From Variovorax sp. CF313 (lineage in GTDB: Bacteria > Pseudomonadota > Gammaproteobacteria > Burkholderiales > Burkholderiaceae_C), in NCBI RefSeq assembly GCF_000282635.1, contig NZ_AKIW01000020.1, forward strand, positions 62,001-126,000: a stretch of DNA of 64,000 nt. Reading direction: 5' to 3'. The notes beneath the pieces were generated by a model. It saw only the letters and a program-made list of their open reading frames with translations, made no database searches and was not told the DNA's origin. This document shows positions 17,918-26,659 of this stretch, one piece after another; position 1 is the first letter of the stretch; each line of letters opens with the position of its first letter. The translations under genes were made by a program, and so were the position numbers.

Positions 17918-19075
17918 TCAGAAAGTGCCCGGCAGCAGGATGCTCGAATCGACCTCGTCGATGTTCGTGCGGCCACAGAAGGCCATCGTGATGTCGAGCT
18001 CCTTGTGGATGATCTGCAGCGCGCGCGTCACGCCTTCCTGTCCGTAGGCGCCCAGCCCGTACAGGAAGCTGCGGCCGATCATGGTGCCGCGCGCGCCCAG
18101 CGCGCGGGCCTTGAGCACGTCCTGTCCGCTGCGGATGCCGCCATCCATCCACACCTCGATCTCGCTGCCCACGGCCTCCACGATGGCCGGCAGCGCGGCG
18201 ATGGACGAAGGCGCGCCATCGAGCTGGCGCCCGCCGTGGTTCGACACGATGAGCGCATCGGCGCCGCTGCTCGCCGCGAGGCGCGCATCTTCCACGTCCA
18301 TGATGCCCTTGAGGATCAGCTTGCCGCCCCAGAGCTTCTTGATCCACTCGACGTCCGCCCAGCTCAGCGCCGGGTCGAACTGTTCGGCGGTCCACGACGA
18401 CAGCGACGACAGGTCCTTCACGCCCTTGGCATGGCCCGCGATGTTGCCGAAGGTGCGGCGCTTCGTGCCCAGCATGCCCATGCACCAGCGCGGCTTGGTC
18501 GCGAGGTCGATCAGGTTCCTGATGGTGGGCTTGGGTGGCGCGGTCAGCCCGTTCTTGATGTCTTTGTGGCGCTGGCCGAGAATTTGCAGGTCGAGCGTGA
18601 GTTGCAGGGCCGTCACATTGGCCGCCTTGGCGCGCTCGATCAGGCGCTCGATGAAGTCGCGGTCTTTCATCACGTAGAGCTGGAACCAGAACGGATGCCG
18701 GTCGGTGTTGGCGGCGATGTCTTCCAGCGAGCAGATGCTCATGGTCGACAGCGTGAACGGAATGCCGAAGGCCTTGGCCGCGCGGGCGCCAAGGATCTCG
18801 CCGTCGGCATGCTGCATGCCGGTGAGGCCGGTGGGCGCGATGGCCACAGGCATGGCGGTTTCCTGGCCGACCATGGTGGTGCGGGTGGAGCGGCCTTCCA
18901 TGTTCACGGCCACGCGCTGGCGCAGCTTGATCTTCTGGAAGTCGCTTTCGTTGGCGCGGTAGGTGCCCTCGGTCCATGCGCCGGAGTCGGCGTAGTCGTA
19001 GAACATCTTCGGCACGCGCCGCTTGGCGATCACCCGCAGGTCTTCGATGCTGGTGATCTTGGAAAGGTCTGACAA
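17918..19075 (-). CDS. lldD: L-lactate dehydrogenase, FMN-dependent (quinone-linked)
   Basis: Oxidises L-lactate to pyruvate at the inner membrane and passes electrons to quinone. The 385-residue protein is an FMN-dependent alpha-hydroxy-acid dehydrogenase. It begins SKITSIEDLRVIAKRRVPK and contains the active-site SNHGGRQLDG with the catalytic histidine. WMDGGIRSGQDVLKA and GTMIGRSFLYGLGA form the FMN phosphate pocket. I choose the TTG at 19075 because AGGAGA lies seven bases upstream and the family start falls there. In-frame ATG 19123 and GTG 19144 would add tails with no good ribosome site. It lies downstream of a LysR gene and near a lactate permease, forming a lactate-use module. Confidence 0.9.
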   Translation of the reverse strand: MSDLSKITSIEDLRVIAKRRVPKMFYDYADSGAWTEGTYRANESDFQKIKLRQRVAVNMEGRSTRTTMVGQETAMPVAIAPTGLTGMQHADGEILGARAAKAFGIPFTLSTMSICSLEDIAANTDRHPFWFQLYVMKDRDFIERLIERAKAANVTALQLTLDLQILGQRHKDIKNGLTAPPKPTIRNLIDLATKPRWCMGMLGTKRRTFGNIAGHAKGVKDLSSLSSWTAEQFDPALSWADVEWIKKLWGGKLILKGIMDVEDARLAASSGADALIVSNHGGRQLDGAPSSIAALPAIVEAVGSEIEVWMDGGIRSGQDVLKARALGARGTMIGRSFLYGLGAYGQEGVTRALQIIHKELDITMAFCGRTNIDEVDSSILLPGTF

Positions 19076-19187
19076 GGGCTGTCTCCTGAGCGGTTCTTGT
19101 GGGGGGCGAAGCGAATCGGCCATTATCTTCAGGCACCCCGACACGCCATCTGAAAAAAGCCGGCCCCGCTGCTGAAAAAATTTCAGT

Positions 19188-20072
19188 TCAGTCGCGCAGC
19201 GCCTCGCGCAGCCATTCGACGAAGGTTGCGCACTCCCGGCGCTCCATCGCGCCGGGCCGCCAGCACAGGAAGTAGGCGTTGGGCGAGGGCACGCTGCGCG
19301 GCGACAGCCGCACGAGCCGCCCGCTGTCCAGCCATGCGCTGCCCAGCCGCAGGTGCATCAGCACCACGCCGAAGTCTTCGGCCGCCGCGTCGAGCGCCAG
19401 CCCCAGGTCGTTGAACTGGTGGCCCGTGGCCGGCTCGGGCAGGCCCACGCCGCAAGCCTTGAACCACGTGCGCCACGACTCCAGCGGCGTGCGCAACAGC
19501 TGCGCGCGCAACACCTCGGCATCGGTGGCGAAGCCGTCGAAGGGACCGTGGCGCTTCAGGTAAGCGGGGCTGCACACCGGCGAGACCTCGTCGGCCAGCA
19601 ACTGGAAAAACTCGCGGTCGTGAAAGGGACCGGTGCCGAAGCGCAGCTCGATGTCGGCTTCCTCGACCGTGGTGTTGCGCACCGGCGTGGTCACCTGAAG
19701 CATCAGCTCGATGTTCGGATACGCATCGCGAAACCGTGCGAGCCGCGGCAGCAGCATCTGGCGCGAGAAGGTCGGCGTGACCGCCACGCGCAGCCGTCGC
19801 ACCTGCGACTCGGGCTCGCGGCCGGGCACCTGCTGCAGCGCTGCGATGGCCTCGCGCACGCGCGCCAGGTAGGCCATGCCGTCGGCGCTGAGGCCGAAGT
19901 CGCCGCCCACGAAGAACTTGAGGCCCAGCAGCAGTTCGAGCTGGCGGATGCGATGGCTCACCGCGCTGGGCGTCACGCTGAGTTCGTCGGCGGCCAGGTT
20001 CACGCTGCGAAGGCGCGCGACAGCCTCGAAGGCCTGCAGGCCCTGGGTCGAGGGGAGACGCGGAGAAACCAT
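19188..20072 (-). CDS. LysR-family regulator (GcvA-like) of the lactate module
   Basis: This 294-residue protein has an N-terminal winged helix (ARLRSVNLAADELSVTPSAV, about 19-38, then SHRIRQLE) and a LysR substrate-binding domain of the GcvA-like group. It is divergent from the lactate permease gene with 119 bases between them, and upstream of lldD on its own strand (112 bases to the preferred lldD start). The arrangement suggests that it controls both permease and dehydrogenase. The effector is probably lactate or a related acid, inferred from context only. Confidence 0.88.
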   Translation of the reverse strand: MVSPRLPSTQGLQAFEAVARLRSVNLAADELSVTPSAVSHRIRQLELLLGLKFFVGGDFGLSADGMAYLARVREAIAALQQVPGREPESQVRRLRVAVTPTFSRQMLLPRLARFRDAYPNIELMLQVTTPVRNTTVEEADIELRFGTGPFHDREFFQLLADEVSPVCSPAYLKRHGPFDGFATDAEVLRAQLLRTPLESWRTWFKACGVGLPEPATGHQFNDLGLALDAAAEDFGVVLMHLRLGSAWLDSGRLVRLSPRSVPSPNAYFLCWRPGAMERRECATFVEWLREALRD

Positions 20073-20191
20073 CTTTTGTTGGCGGAGGGAGGGGGTTAGG
20101 ATGGTAGCGAACGCTCTCGGTCACTCCTGGCGGACTCGCTTTGCCTCGCGTTGCCGGCTCAAAAAGATTCCAACAACAAGGAGACAAGCGC

Positions 20192-21853
20192 ATGGTCTGG
20201 CAACAGGTTTACAACCCGTTCGGCAACATGATCGTATCGACGGCACTGGCCGCGATACCGGTGGTGGTGATGCTGGTGTGCCTCGGGCTGCTGCACGTCA
20301 AGGCGCACTACGCGGCGGGGCTGGGCCTGCTGAGCGCGGTGGTCATCGCGGTGTTCGCATTCGGCATGCCGGCCGACATGGCAGGCAAGGCGGCCTTTCT
20401 GGGCGGGCTCTCCGGCCTGCTGCCCATCGGCTGGATCGTGCTGAACATCATCTTCCTGCAGCAGCTCACGCAGCAGAACGGCAGCTTCCAGATATTGCAG
20501 GACTCCATCGCCGGCATCACCGAAGACCGGCGCCTGCAGCTGCTGCTCATCGCCTTCGCCTTCGGCGCCTTCTTCGAGGGCGCGGCGGGCTTCGGCACGC
20601 CGGTGGCCGTCACCGCCGCCATCCTCATCGGGCTGGGCTTCTCGCCGCTGGCGGCCTCGGGGCTCTCGCTCATCGCCAACACCGCGCCGGTGGCCTTCGG
20701 CGCATTGGGCACGCCGGTCATCACGCTGGCCAAGGTGCATGGCTACGACCTGATGGCGGTCACCGCGATGATCGGGCGGCAGCTGCCGTTCTTCTCGCTG
20801 CTGGTGCCGTTCTGGCTCATCTGGGCCTTCGCGGGACGCAAGGGAATGATGGAGGTGTGGCCCGCCATCCTGGTGACGGGCGTGTCCTTCGCGGTTCCGC
20901 AGTTCCTGGTGTCGAACTACATCGGGCCGGAGCTGGTGGACATCATCGCGGCCATCGTGTCGATGGTGTGCCTGGTGCTGTTCCTGCGTGTGTGGAAGCC
21001 GAAGAAGATCTGGACCTCGGTGTCGCTCAAGGGGCACGAGACCGACGGCGGCGAAGCTGGTCCGGCCGTGACGCCCACGAAGCATGCGAGCGCGGCGGTG
21101 ATCCGCGCCTGGACGCCGTGGCTCATCCTCACCGTGTTCGTGTTCATCTGGGGCCTGCCGGTGGTGAAGGCCTGGCTCAACGGCATCTTCGCGCCGAGCT
21201 TCCCCATCGACGGTCTGCACAACATGATCGAGAAGGTGGCGCCCGTGGTGCCCAAGCCCACGAAGGAGGGCGCGGTGTACCAGTTGCTGCTGCTCTCGGC
21301 CACGGGCACGGGCATCCTTGTCTCGGCCATCGTGGGCGGGCTGATCATGAAGTACAACCCCATCCAGCTCGTGGCCGCCTACGGCCGCACGCTGTGGCTG
21401 GTGAAGTTCTCGCTGCTCACCATCGTGCTGATGCTCGCGCTGGGCACGCTCACGCGCTACTCGGGCCTCGACACCACGCTGGGGCTGGCCTTTGCCAACA
21501 CCGGCATGTTCTATCCCTTCTTCGGCACACTGATGGGCTGGCTGGGCGTGGCGCTCACGGGGTCGGACACGGCATCGAACGTGCTCTTCGGCGGCATGCA
21601 GAAAGTGGCGGCCGACCAGCTGGGCCTGAGCCCCAACCTCATGGGCGCGGCCAACAGTTCGGGCGGCGTGATGGGCAAGATGATCGACGCGCAATCGATC
21701 GTGGTGGCCTCCACCGCCACGCGCTGGTTCAACCACGAGGGCGAGATCCTGCGCTACGTGTTCTTCCACTCCATCGCGCTGGCCTGCCTCGTGGGCCTCT
21801 ACGTGACGCTGCAGGCCTACGTATGGCCGTTCACGGCGATGGTCGTGAAGTGA
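20192..21853 (+). CDS. lctP: L-lactate permease (LctP family)
   Basis: This 553-residue inner-membrane symporter has 12-14 hydrophobic helices. The family stretches are AFAFGAFFEGAAGFGTPVAV (about residues 126-145), ANTAPVAFGALGTPV and, late in the protein, ALTGSDTASNVLFGGMQ and ANSSGGVMGKMI. It imports L-lactate (and often glycolate) with protons. AAGGAGA precedes the ATG. Divergence from the LysR gene places it in the same lactate module as lldD. Its last 23 bases overlap the convergent TetR gene. Confidence 0.93.
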   Translation: MVWQQVYNPFGNMIVSTALAAIPVVVMLVCLGLLHVKAHYAAGLGLLSAVVIAVFAFGMPADMAGKAAFLGGLSGLLPIGWIVLNIIFLQQLTQQNGSFQILQDSIAGITEDRRLQLLLIAFAFGAFFEGAAGFGTPVAVTAAILIGLGFSPLAASGLSLIANTAPVAFGALGTPVITLAKVHGYDLMAVTAMIGRQLPFFSLLVPFWLIWAFAGRKGMMEVWPAILVTGVSFAVPQFLVSNYIGPELVDIIAAIVSMVCLVLFLRVWKPKKIWTSVSLKGHETDGGEAGPAVTPTKHASAAVIRAWTPWLILTVFVFIWGLPVVKAWLNGIFAPSFPIDGLHNMIEKVAPVVPKPTKEGAVYQLLLLSATGTGILVSAIVGGLIMKYNPIQLVAAYGRTLWLVKFSLLTIVLMLALGTLTRYSGLDTTLGLAFANTGMFYPFFGTLMGWLGVALTGSDTASNVLFGGMQKVAADQLGLSPNLMGAANSSGGVMGKMIDAQSIVVASTATRWFNHEGEILRYVFFHSIALACLVGLYVTLQAYVWPFTAMVVK

Positions 21854-22439
21854 TCGAATCGCCCAGCGCCTGAAGCAGCCGGCGCAGGTCGCCGACCGCT
21901 TCGCGCGCCCCCGCCGCATCGCCCATCTGCGCCTTGACGATGGCGCCGTCGACACCCAGCGCGGCCGCCTGCGCGATGGCCATGCGCCGCGGCCCTCCAA
22001 GCGCTTCCGGCAGCAGGCCGGCGATCACCTCGACCATCTCGCGCTTGTGACCCCGCGCGATGTCGCTGGCGCCCGCCACGCTCGTGCCCACCTCCACCAC
22101 CGAGTTGATGAACGCGCAGCCGCGGAACACCGGGTCGGCGAACCACTCGGCCATGACGTCGGCCAGTATCTCCAGCGCCTGACTGTCGCCGATGCGCCGC
22201 TGCGCCCCGCGGCGGCCGAGCGCATCGACGAACCACGCCATCCACAGGCCATGCCGGTGGTCGAGAAAGGCGCGCACCAGGTCGTCTTTCGACGGGAAGT
22301 GCCGGTAGAAGGTGACCTTGGTGACGCCCGAGGCGGCAATGACGCGGTCGATGCCGGTGGCGCGGATGCCGTCTGCGTAGAAAAGGTCGTGCGCGGTGAG
22401 CAGGATGCGCTCGCGTGCGGGCAGTGCGGAGATGTCCAT
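21831..22439 (-). CDS. TetR-family transcriptional repressor
   Basis: This 202-residue protein has an N-terminal TetR DNA-binding domain. The helix-turn-helix lies at about 27-50 (IDRVIAASGVTKVTFYRHF), and the C-terminal ligand domain contains a single CAFINS-like segment. A near-perfect inverted repeat lies 15 bases upstream of its start and 48 bases before the divergent DUF1348 gene, so it most likely represses both itself and the DUF1348-cynS pair. The tail overlaps the end of lctP by 23 bases in convergent orientation. Ligand unknown. Confidence 0.9.
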   Translation of the reverse strand: MDISALPARERILLTAHDLFYADGIRATGIDRVIAASGVTKVTFYRHFPSKDDLVRAFLDHRHGLWMAWFVDALGRRGAQRRIGDSQALEILADVMAEWFADPVFRGCAFINSVVEVGTSVAGASDIARGHKREMVEVIAGLLPEALGGPRRMAIAQAAALGVDGAIVKAQMGDAAGAREAVGDLRRLLQALGDSITSRPSP

Positions 22440-22453
22440 GGCGCGATTGTAGG

Positions 22454-22477
22454 CATGTAGACAGGTCTGTCTACATG
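22454..22477. promoter_or_regulatory. TetR operator in the divergent control region
   Basis: Two perfect 11-base arms, CATGTAGACAG and CTGTCTACATG, are separated by the two bases GT. The 24-base inverted repeat sits between the tetR start (22439) and the DUF1348 start (22525). Its size and position fit a TetR-dimer operator that blocks both promoters. Confidence 0.8.
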
Positions 22478-22524
22478 TGGCACATTGCGGCGCATTCCCT
22501 TCACCACAGCACTGAAAGATCTCC

Positions 22525-22959
22525 ATGGAATCCCGCCCGCCGCTGCCGCCCTTCACCCTCGAATCCGCCACCCGGAAGGTGCAGGCCGCCGAAGACGCCT
22601 GGAACTCGCGCGACCCCGTGCGCGTGAGCCTGGCCTACACGCCCGACACCGAGTGGCGCAACCGCGCCGAGTTCGTCAACGGCCGCGAGCAGGTGGTGGA
22701 GTTCCTGTCGCGCAAGTGGGTGCGCGAACTCGACTACCGGCTGAAGAAGCAGCTGTGGGCCTTCACGGACAACCGCATCGCGGTGCGCTTCGAGTACGAA
22801 TGGCACGACGACGCGGGCCAGTGGTATCGCAGCCATGGCAACGAGAACTGGGAGTTCGCGGAGAACGGGCTGATGCAGAGGCGCTTTGCGAGCATCAACG
22901 ACCAACCCATTGCCGAGTCGGATCGCAAGTTCCGGTGGGCACGCCTGTTGCTTGCCTGA
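22525..22959 (+). CDS. DUF1348 / NTF2-like protein
   Basis: This 144-residue protein of the DUF1348 family has an NTF2/SnoaL-like cone fold. Conserved stretches are [20 protein letters not shown] (residues 10-29), then [11 protein letters not shown] and a C-terminal [17 protein letters not shown]. The family has no established reaction; proteins of this fold bind small hydrophobic ligands or act as isomerases and dehydratases. It is divergent from the TetR gene across a clear operator and is followed by cynS after 21 bases, so it is probably co-expressed with cyanase. Confidence 0.85.
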   Translation: MESRPPLPPFTLESATRKVQAAEDAWNSRDPVRVSLAYTPDTEWRNRAEFVNGREQVVEFLSRKWVRELDYRLKKQLWAFTDNRIAVRFEYEWHDDAGQWYRSHGNENWEFAENGLMQRRFASINDQPIAESDRKFRWARLLLA

Positions 22960-22980
22960 GCCCATTCAACAGGAGACCGC

Positions 22981-23424
22981 ATGAACCGCAACGACGTCAC
23001 GGAAAAAATCATCACCGTCAAGGTAAGCAAGGGCATCCAGTGGGCCGACGTGGCAAAGAAGGTCGGCCTCTCGAAGGAGTGGACCACCGCCGCCTGTCTA
23101 GGCCAGATGACGCTCGACGAGAAGCAGGCCAAGGTCGTAGGCAAGATCTTCGGCCTCACTCCCGAGGAGCAGAAGTGGCTGCAGGTGGTGCCCTACAAGG
23201 GCTCGCTGCCCACGCCCGTGCCGACCGACCCGCTGATCTACCGCTGGTACGAGGTCGTGAGCGTGTACGGCACCACCATCAAGGAACTGATCCATGAAGA
23301 ATTCGGCGACGGCATCATGAGCGCCATCGACTTCAGCATGGACATCCAGCGCCAGGCCGACCCCAAGGGCGACCGCGTCAACGTGGTGCTGTCGGGCAAG
23401 TTCCTGCCGTACAAGACCTACTGA
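22981..23424 (+). CDS. cynS: cyanate hydratase (cyanase)
   Basis: Cyanase converts cyanate and bicarbonate to ammonia and carbon dioxide, detoxifying cyanate and supplying nitrogen. The 147-residue protein has the N-terminal helical part and the C-terminal catalytic dimer region. R88, E91 and S114 occupy the same relative spacing as the E. coli catalytic residues R96, E99 and S122. The signature VSVYGTTIKELIHEEFGDG is present. ACAGGAGA lies seven bases before the ATG. It follows the DUF1348 gene in a TetR-controlled pair, and no cyn transporter or carbonic anhydrase is adjacent. Its 3' end overlaps the convergent SDR gene by 7 bases. Confidence 0.95.
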   Translation: MNRNDVTEKIITVKVSKGIQWADVAKKVGLSKEWTTAACLGQMTLDEKQAKVVGKIFGLTPEEQKWLQVVPYKGSLPTPVPTDPLIYRWYEVVSVYGTTIKELIHEEFGDGIMSAIDFSMDIQRQADPKGDRVNVVLSGKFLPYKTY

Positions 23425-24176
23425 ACGTACACCGCCGGGTGCGGCCTCTGCGCACCCGCCGGCCGCATCGTGCGGGCCGTGATGCCGTAGCCCTCGATGG
23501 CCCCGGCGATCGATCGCGCCACCGCATCCACGGGCACCGCGATGCGCCGGTTGGTGCGCATGCGCTCCCGGGCGTACGTGGCGGCGATGCGCTCTGCCAG
23601 CGGGTCGCCGGGGCCGTTCACGTCGGGGCTCACTACCGTCACGTGCAGGCGGCCGGCATGCTCCTGCCGCAGGCCTTCGGAGATCGCGTTCACCGCGTAC
23701 TGCGTGCCGTGGTACACGGCCGAACTCGGCAACACGCCCTGCATCGCCACCGGCGCCACGTTCACGATGTGGCCCCAGCCCTGCTCCTGCATCGCCGGCA
23801 GCACGGCCGCGATGCCGAGCAGCGCGCCGCGCAGGTTCACGTCGATCATGAGTTCCCACTCCTCGATCTTGCGGTTCCACAGCGGCGACATCGGCATCAC
23901 GCCCGCCGCGTTGACGAGCACGTCGATCTGCTCGTGCGTCTCGAGGGCGAACTCGGCAAAGGCTTCCATGTCGGGCCGATGCGTCACGTCGAGCCGCTGG
24001 AAGCTCGCGGTGCCGCCCGTGGCCTCGATCTCGGCCGCGAGTGCCGCGAGCCGGTCGGTACGGCGCGCACCGAGCACCACCTTGGCGCCGCGCCGCGCGA
24101 GCAGCCGCGCGGTTGCTTCGCCGATACCGCTGCTCGCGCCGGTGATGAGAACGACTTTTTCCTGGATTGCGCTCAT
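23418..24176 (-). CDS. SDR-family protein with degenerate catalytic residues
   Basis: This 252-residue short-chain dehydrogenase-like protein keeps the cofactor motif TGASSGIG (12-19), DV at 63-64 and N114. The usual NISS serine is replaced by NVAP (139-142), and YxxxK reads YHGTQ, with Y155 kept but the lysine replaced by Q159 (codon CAG at 23702-23700). Loss of both serine and lysine should abolish normal SDR chemistry. It may be a non-enzymatic binder or use altered chemistry. The frame is intact and the ribosome site GAGGAG is strong, so it does not look like a decaying pseudogene. It overlaps cynS tail to tail by 7 bases. Confidence 0.85.
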   Translation of the reverse strand: MSAIQEKVVLITGASSGIGEATARLLARRGAKVVLGARRTDRLAALAAEIEATGGTASFQRLDVTHRPDMEAFAEFALETHEQIDVLVNAAGVMPMSPLWNRKIEEWELMIDVNLRGALLGIAAVLPAMQEQGWGHIVNVAPVAMQGVLPSSAVYHGTQYAVNAISEGLRQEHAGRLHVTVVSPDVNGPGDPLAERIAATYARERMRTNRRIAVPVDAVARSIAGAIEGYGITARTMRPAGAQRPHPAVYVQ

Positions 24177-24425
24177 GATGAAACTCCTCGTGCTGGTCGG
24201 TTGCCGTGGGGCGCACACAGAAGAGGGTGCACCGGGCATGGAGAGAAGTTTCGCGTCCGAGGGCCCCGAGGCGGTATCCGAATCGAACTCGGTTTTTGCC
24301 TGATCCTGCAAAACGCAAGGGCGGCGGGCACTTCCTACGGCGCGGCGTAGTGCTTTGGCTTTCGCGATGTAGCCACTGTGGCTTCTTGCTCAATCCGCCG
24401 GCTGTCGCGCAGAGCGGGCGGTGCT

Positions 24426-25019
24426 TCAGGGCTGCGCGGCGAGGATCTCGACCTTGGGCCAGCGTCGCGCGAATTGCTTCTGCTCCACGCGCTGCCGGTA
24501 CGTAGCGGCATCCGCGCGCACGGGGTTGTGCCGAACGCGCAGCCCGAACAGATCTTCCAGGCCGTGCGGCGCCAGCACGCGGATCGAGTCGTCGGCAGCC
24601 AGGGACACACCGACGCAGGTCGCGAACTCCGGCCATGTCGCGATGCCTTCCTCCAGCGAGGTCAGCGCGGCCACGACCTGTCCAAGGCTTTCCCGAAACC
24701 AGTGATGCACATGCGCCTGGTTGGTCACTTCCCAGCGATGCTCCGGCATCCGCATCGACAGCTGTTCCTGCAGGGCGGCCTCACCGAGCCGCGGCGGCTC
24801 GTCGGCATTGAAGTACACGACGTCGATGTCTTCCAGGGCCGAGGGCTCGCTGAATCCATGAAGCGAATCCCAGACCAGGCTGCGCACTGCCCCCGCACCG
24901 ATGCACCACGCGCCGAGGTCCAACTCGCGCACCGCCGCCAAGGCGGCCATCAGACAGGGCGCGCCGCGCACCAGTTCGACGAGTCGCTGCGCGTGGCCGG
25001 GTGAAGAGGTGCGATGCAT
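24426..25019 (-). CDS. nucleotidyltransferase-family protein (DUF925/NTP_transf_6)
   Basis: This 197-residue protein has the landmarks of the DUF925 nucleotidyltransferase-like family: CIGAGAVRSLVWDSLHGF early, then the acidic metal-binding EDIDVVYFNADE. Tryptophan-rich WEVTNQAHVHHWF and a C-terminal APHGLEDLFGLRVRHNP follow. The Gly-Ala-rich loop and two spaced aspartates fit the nucleotidyltransferase fold, but the substrate is unknown. The start is uncertain: ATG 25019 is used here, and GTG 25040 adds seven codons. It is divergent from the deoxyribosyltransferase gene. Confidence 0.82.
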   Translation of the reverse strand: MHRTSSPGHAQRLVELVRGAPCLMAALAAVRELDLGAWCIGAGAVRSLVWDSLHGFSEPSALEDIDVVYFNADEPPRLGEAALQEQLSMRMPEHRWEVTNQAHVHHWFRESLGQVVAALTSLEEGIATWPEFATCVGVSLAADDSIRVLAPHGLEDLFGLRVRHNPVRADAATYRQRVEQKQFARRWPKVEILAAQP

Positions 25020-25139
25020 GGGCCGGCGACTGTAGCTCACCGCGGCGTGTGCGCTGGCGCCGATCCATCGATCGGAAGATCTTCACGCATCGTGCTGGTG
25101 CATCTTGAGCCGAATCCAAAAAGCGAGGATGCTCGGCCG

Positions 25140-25700
25140 ATGGAAAATAACCCCGATCCCTCGAGGCGCCCGCAGATCTACCTCGCGGGACCGGACGTCT
25201 TTCGTCCTGACGCGAGAGACCATTTCGTTCGGCTCGCCGCGGCCTGCGACGCACTCGGCCTCTGCGCACTGCTTCCGGCCGACGGCAACGAGGAGCCTGC
25301 GCCCGAAGCTCCGGAAATGCAGATCTGCAAGGCCAACATGCAGCGCCTTCGCAGCGCCGACGGCGTCGTCGCCAACCTCGCCTGCTTCAGAGGGCTGGAG
25401 CCCGATTCCGGCACGGTGTTCGAGGTGGGCGCGGCGGTCGCGCTCGGGATTCCGGTGGTGGCCTACGGCGTGCCCGATGGGAGCTATGCGGACCGCGCGC
25501 GGGCGGCACTGTCGTGTGAAGCCGATGCGAACGGCGTGCTGCGCGAGAGCGGCTCCGGTATTGCCGTCGAAGACTTCGGCCAGCCGCTGAACCTGATGCT
25601 GGCCTGCTCGATCCACATCGAGCCGACGCCGGAAGCGGCGTTGAAGAAGATGGGTGAGGTGTTGGCTGTCCTCCGTGCGACAAAGGCTGGAAACTCCTGA
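25140..25700 (+). CDS. nucleoside 2-deoxyribosyltransferase family protein
   Basis: This 186-residue protein begins with the family motif IYLAGPDVFRPDA (residues 13-25). It contains the active-site region DSGTVFEVGAAVALG, whose glutamate is the expected nucleophile. Such enzymes transfer or hydrolyse deoxyribose on nucleosides and take part in nucleotide salvage or removal of modified nucleotides. Length is typical. It is preceded by the divergent nucleotidyltransferase-like gene with 120 bases between and followed by an independent lipase gene. Confidence 0.88.
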   Translation: MENNPDPSRRPQIYLAGPDVFRPDARDHFVRLAAACDALGLCALLPADGNEEPAPEAPEMQICKANMQRLRSADGVVANLACFRGLEPDSGTVFEVGAAVALGIPVVAYGVPDGSYADRARAALSCEADANGVLRESGSGIAVEDFGQPLNLMLACSIHIEPTPEAALKKMGEVLAVLRATKAGNS

Positions 25701-25756
25701 GCGAAACTCCGGCCGCCAACCCCTAGGATGACGTTCCCCTTTCACCGGAGCACCGC

Positions 25757-26629
25757 ATGCCGACCACCGAGACACACTTCGAATTGACCGCCAACGACGG
25801 CGTCACGGTGGAGTCCCATCGCTGGCAGGGCGCGACGCAGCGCGCGGTCATCCAATTGGCGCACGGCATGGGCGAACATTCGCTGCGCTATCGGCACCTG
25901 GCGGACGCGCTGGTGCAGGCCGGCTACGTGGTGTATTCGAACGAGCATCGCGGCCACGGCAAGGGCGCCTCGGCGCGCGGCGAGCTGGGGGAGTTCGGCC
26001 CGCGCGGTTTCGCCGGGCTGGTGGACGACATGGCGCTGCTGAGCCGCCACGTGCGCGGCGTGCATCCGGGCCTGCCGCTGATCCTTGTGGGCCACAGCAT
26101 GGGCTCGTTCGCCACGCAGTACTACCTCCTCGAGCACAGCGCACTGCTGGCGGGCGCGGTGCTCTCGGGCACTTCGGCGCTCGACTTGCTGGGTGCCGCA
26201 TTGCAGTCCGGCTTCAAGCTGGAAGACATGAACGCCGCATTGCCGGACGTTCGCACGCCCTTCGACTGGCTCAGCCGCGATCCGGCGCAGGTCGATGCCT
26301 ACATCGCCGATCCGCTGTGCGGATTCACGGTCTCGGCCGAGGGCCTGGGGTCGATGTTCGCGAAGCTGGCCGAGCTGGCGCCGGACGCGATGCGAGGGCG
26401 CATCCGCCCCGAGCTGCCGCTCTATCTGTTCGTGGGCGACCAGGACCCGGTCAGCAACAAGGCCGAATGGTTCTACCCGCTGGTGCAGCGCTACCGCGAG
26501 GCGGGGCTGCGCGATGTGTCGTGCCACGTGTTCGGCGGCGCGCGCCACGAGGCGCTGAATGAAGTCAATCGCGATGAGGTCGAGGCGGTGCTGCTCGCGT
26601 GGATCGCACGGGTGGTGGGCAAGGGCTGA
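25757..26629 (+). CDS. alpha/beta hydrolase, monoacylglycerol-lipase-like
   Basis: This 290-residue serine hydrolase of the Hydrolase_4 group has the nucleophile S114 in GHSMG and the acid in VGDQDPVS. The catalytic histidine lies in GGARHEALNE. HGMGEHSLRY (36-45) forms the oxyanion loop and NEHRGHGKG is typical of lysophospholipase/monoacylglycerol-lipase relatives. It is cytoplasmic, with no signal peptide. GGAG lies seven bases before the ATG. No operon partners. Confidence 0.9.
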   Translation: MPTTETHFELTANDGVTVESHRWQGATQRAVIQLAHGMGEHSLRYRHLADALVQAGYVVYSNEHRGHGKGASARGELGEFGPRGFAGLVDDMALLSRHVRGVHPGLPLILVGHSMGSFATQYYLLEHSALLAGAVLSGTSALDLLGAALQSGFKLEDMNAALPDVRTPFDWLSRDPAQVDAYIADPLCGFTVSAEGLGSMFAKLAELAPDAMRGRIRPELPLYLFVGDQDPVSNKAEWFYPLVQRYREAGLRDVSCHVFGGARHEALNEVNRDEVEAVLLAWIARVVGKG

Positions 26630-26659
26630 GCGCCGTTGCCGTCACCCCGTTGGCTGCTG

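Noticed and set aside
24371..24383. Dyad AGCCACTGTGGCT between the SDR and nucleotidyltransferase genes
   Set aside because: Short, with no U-run and no regulator gene next to it; likely chance in GC-rich DNA.
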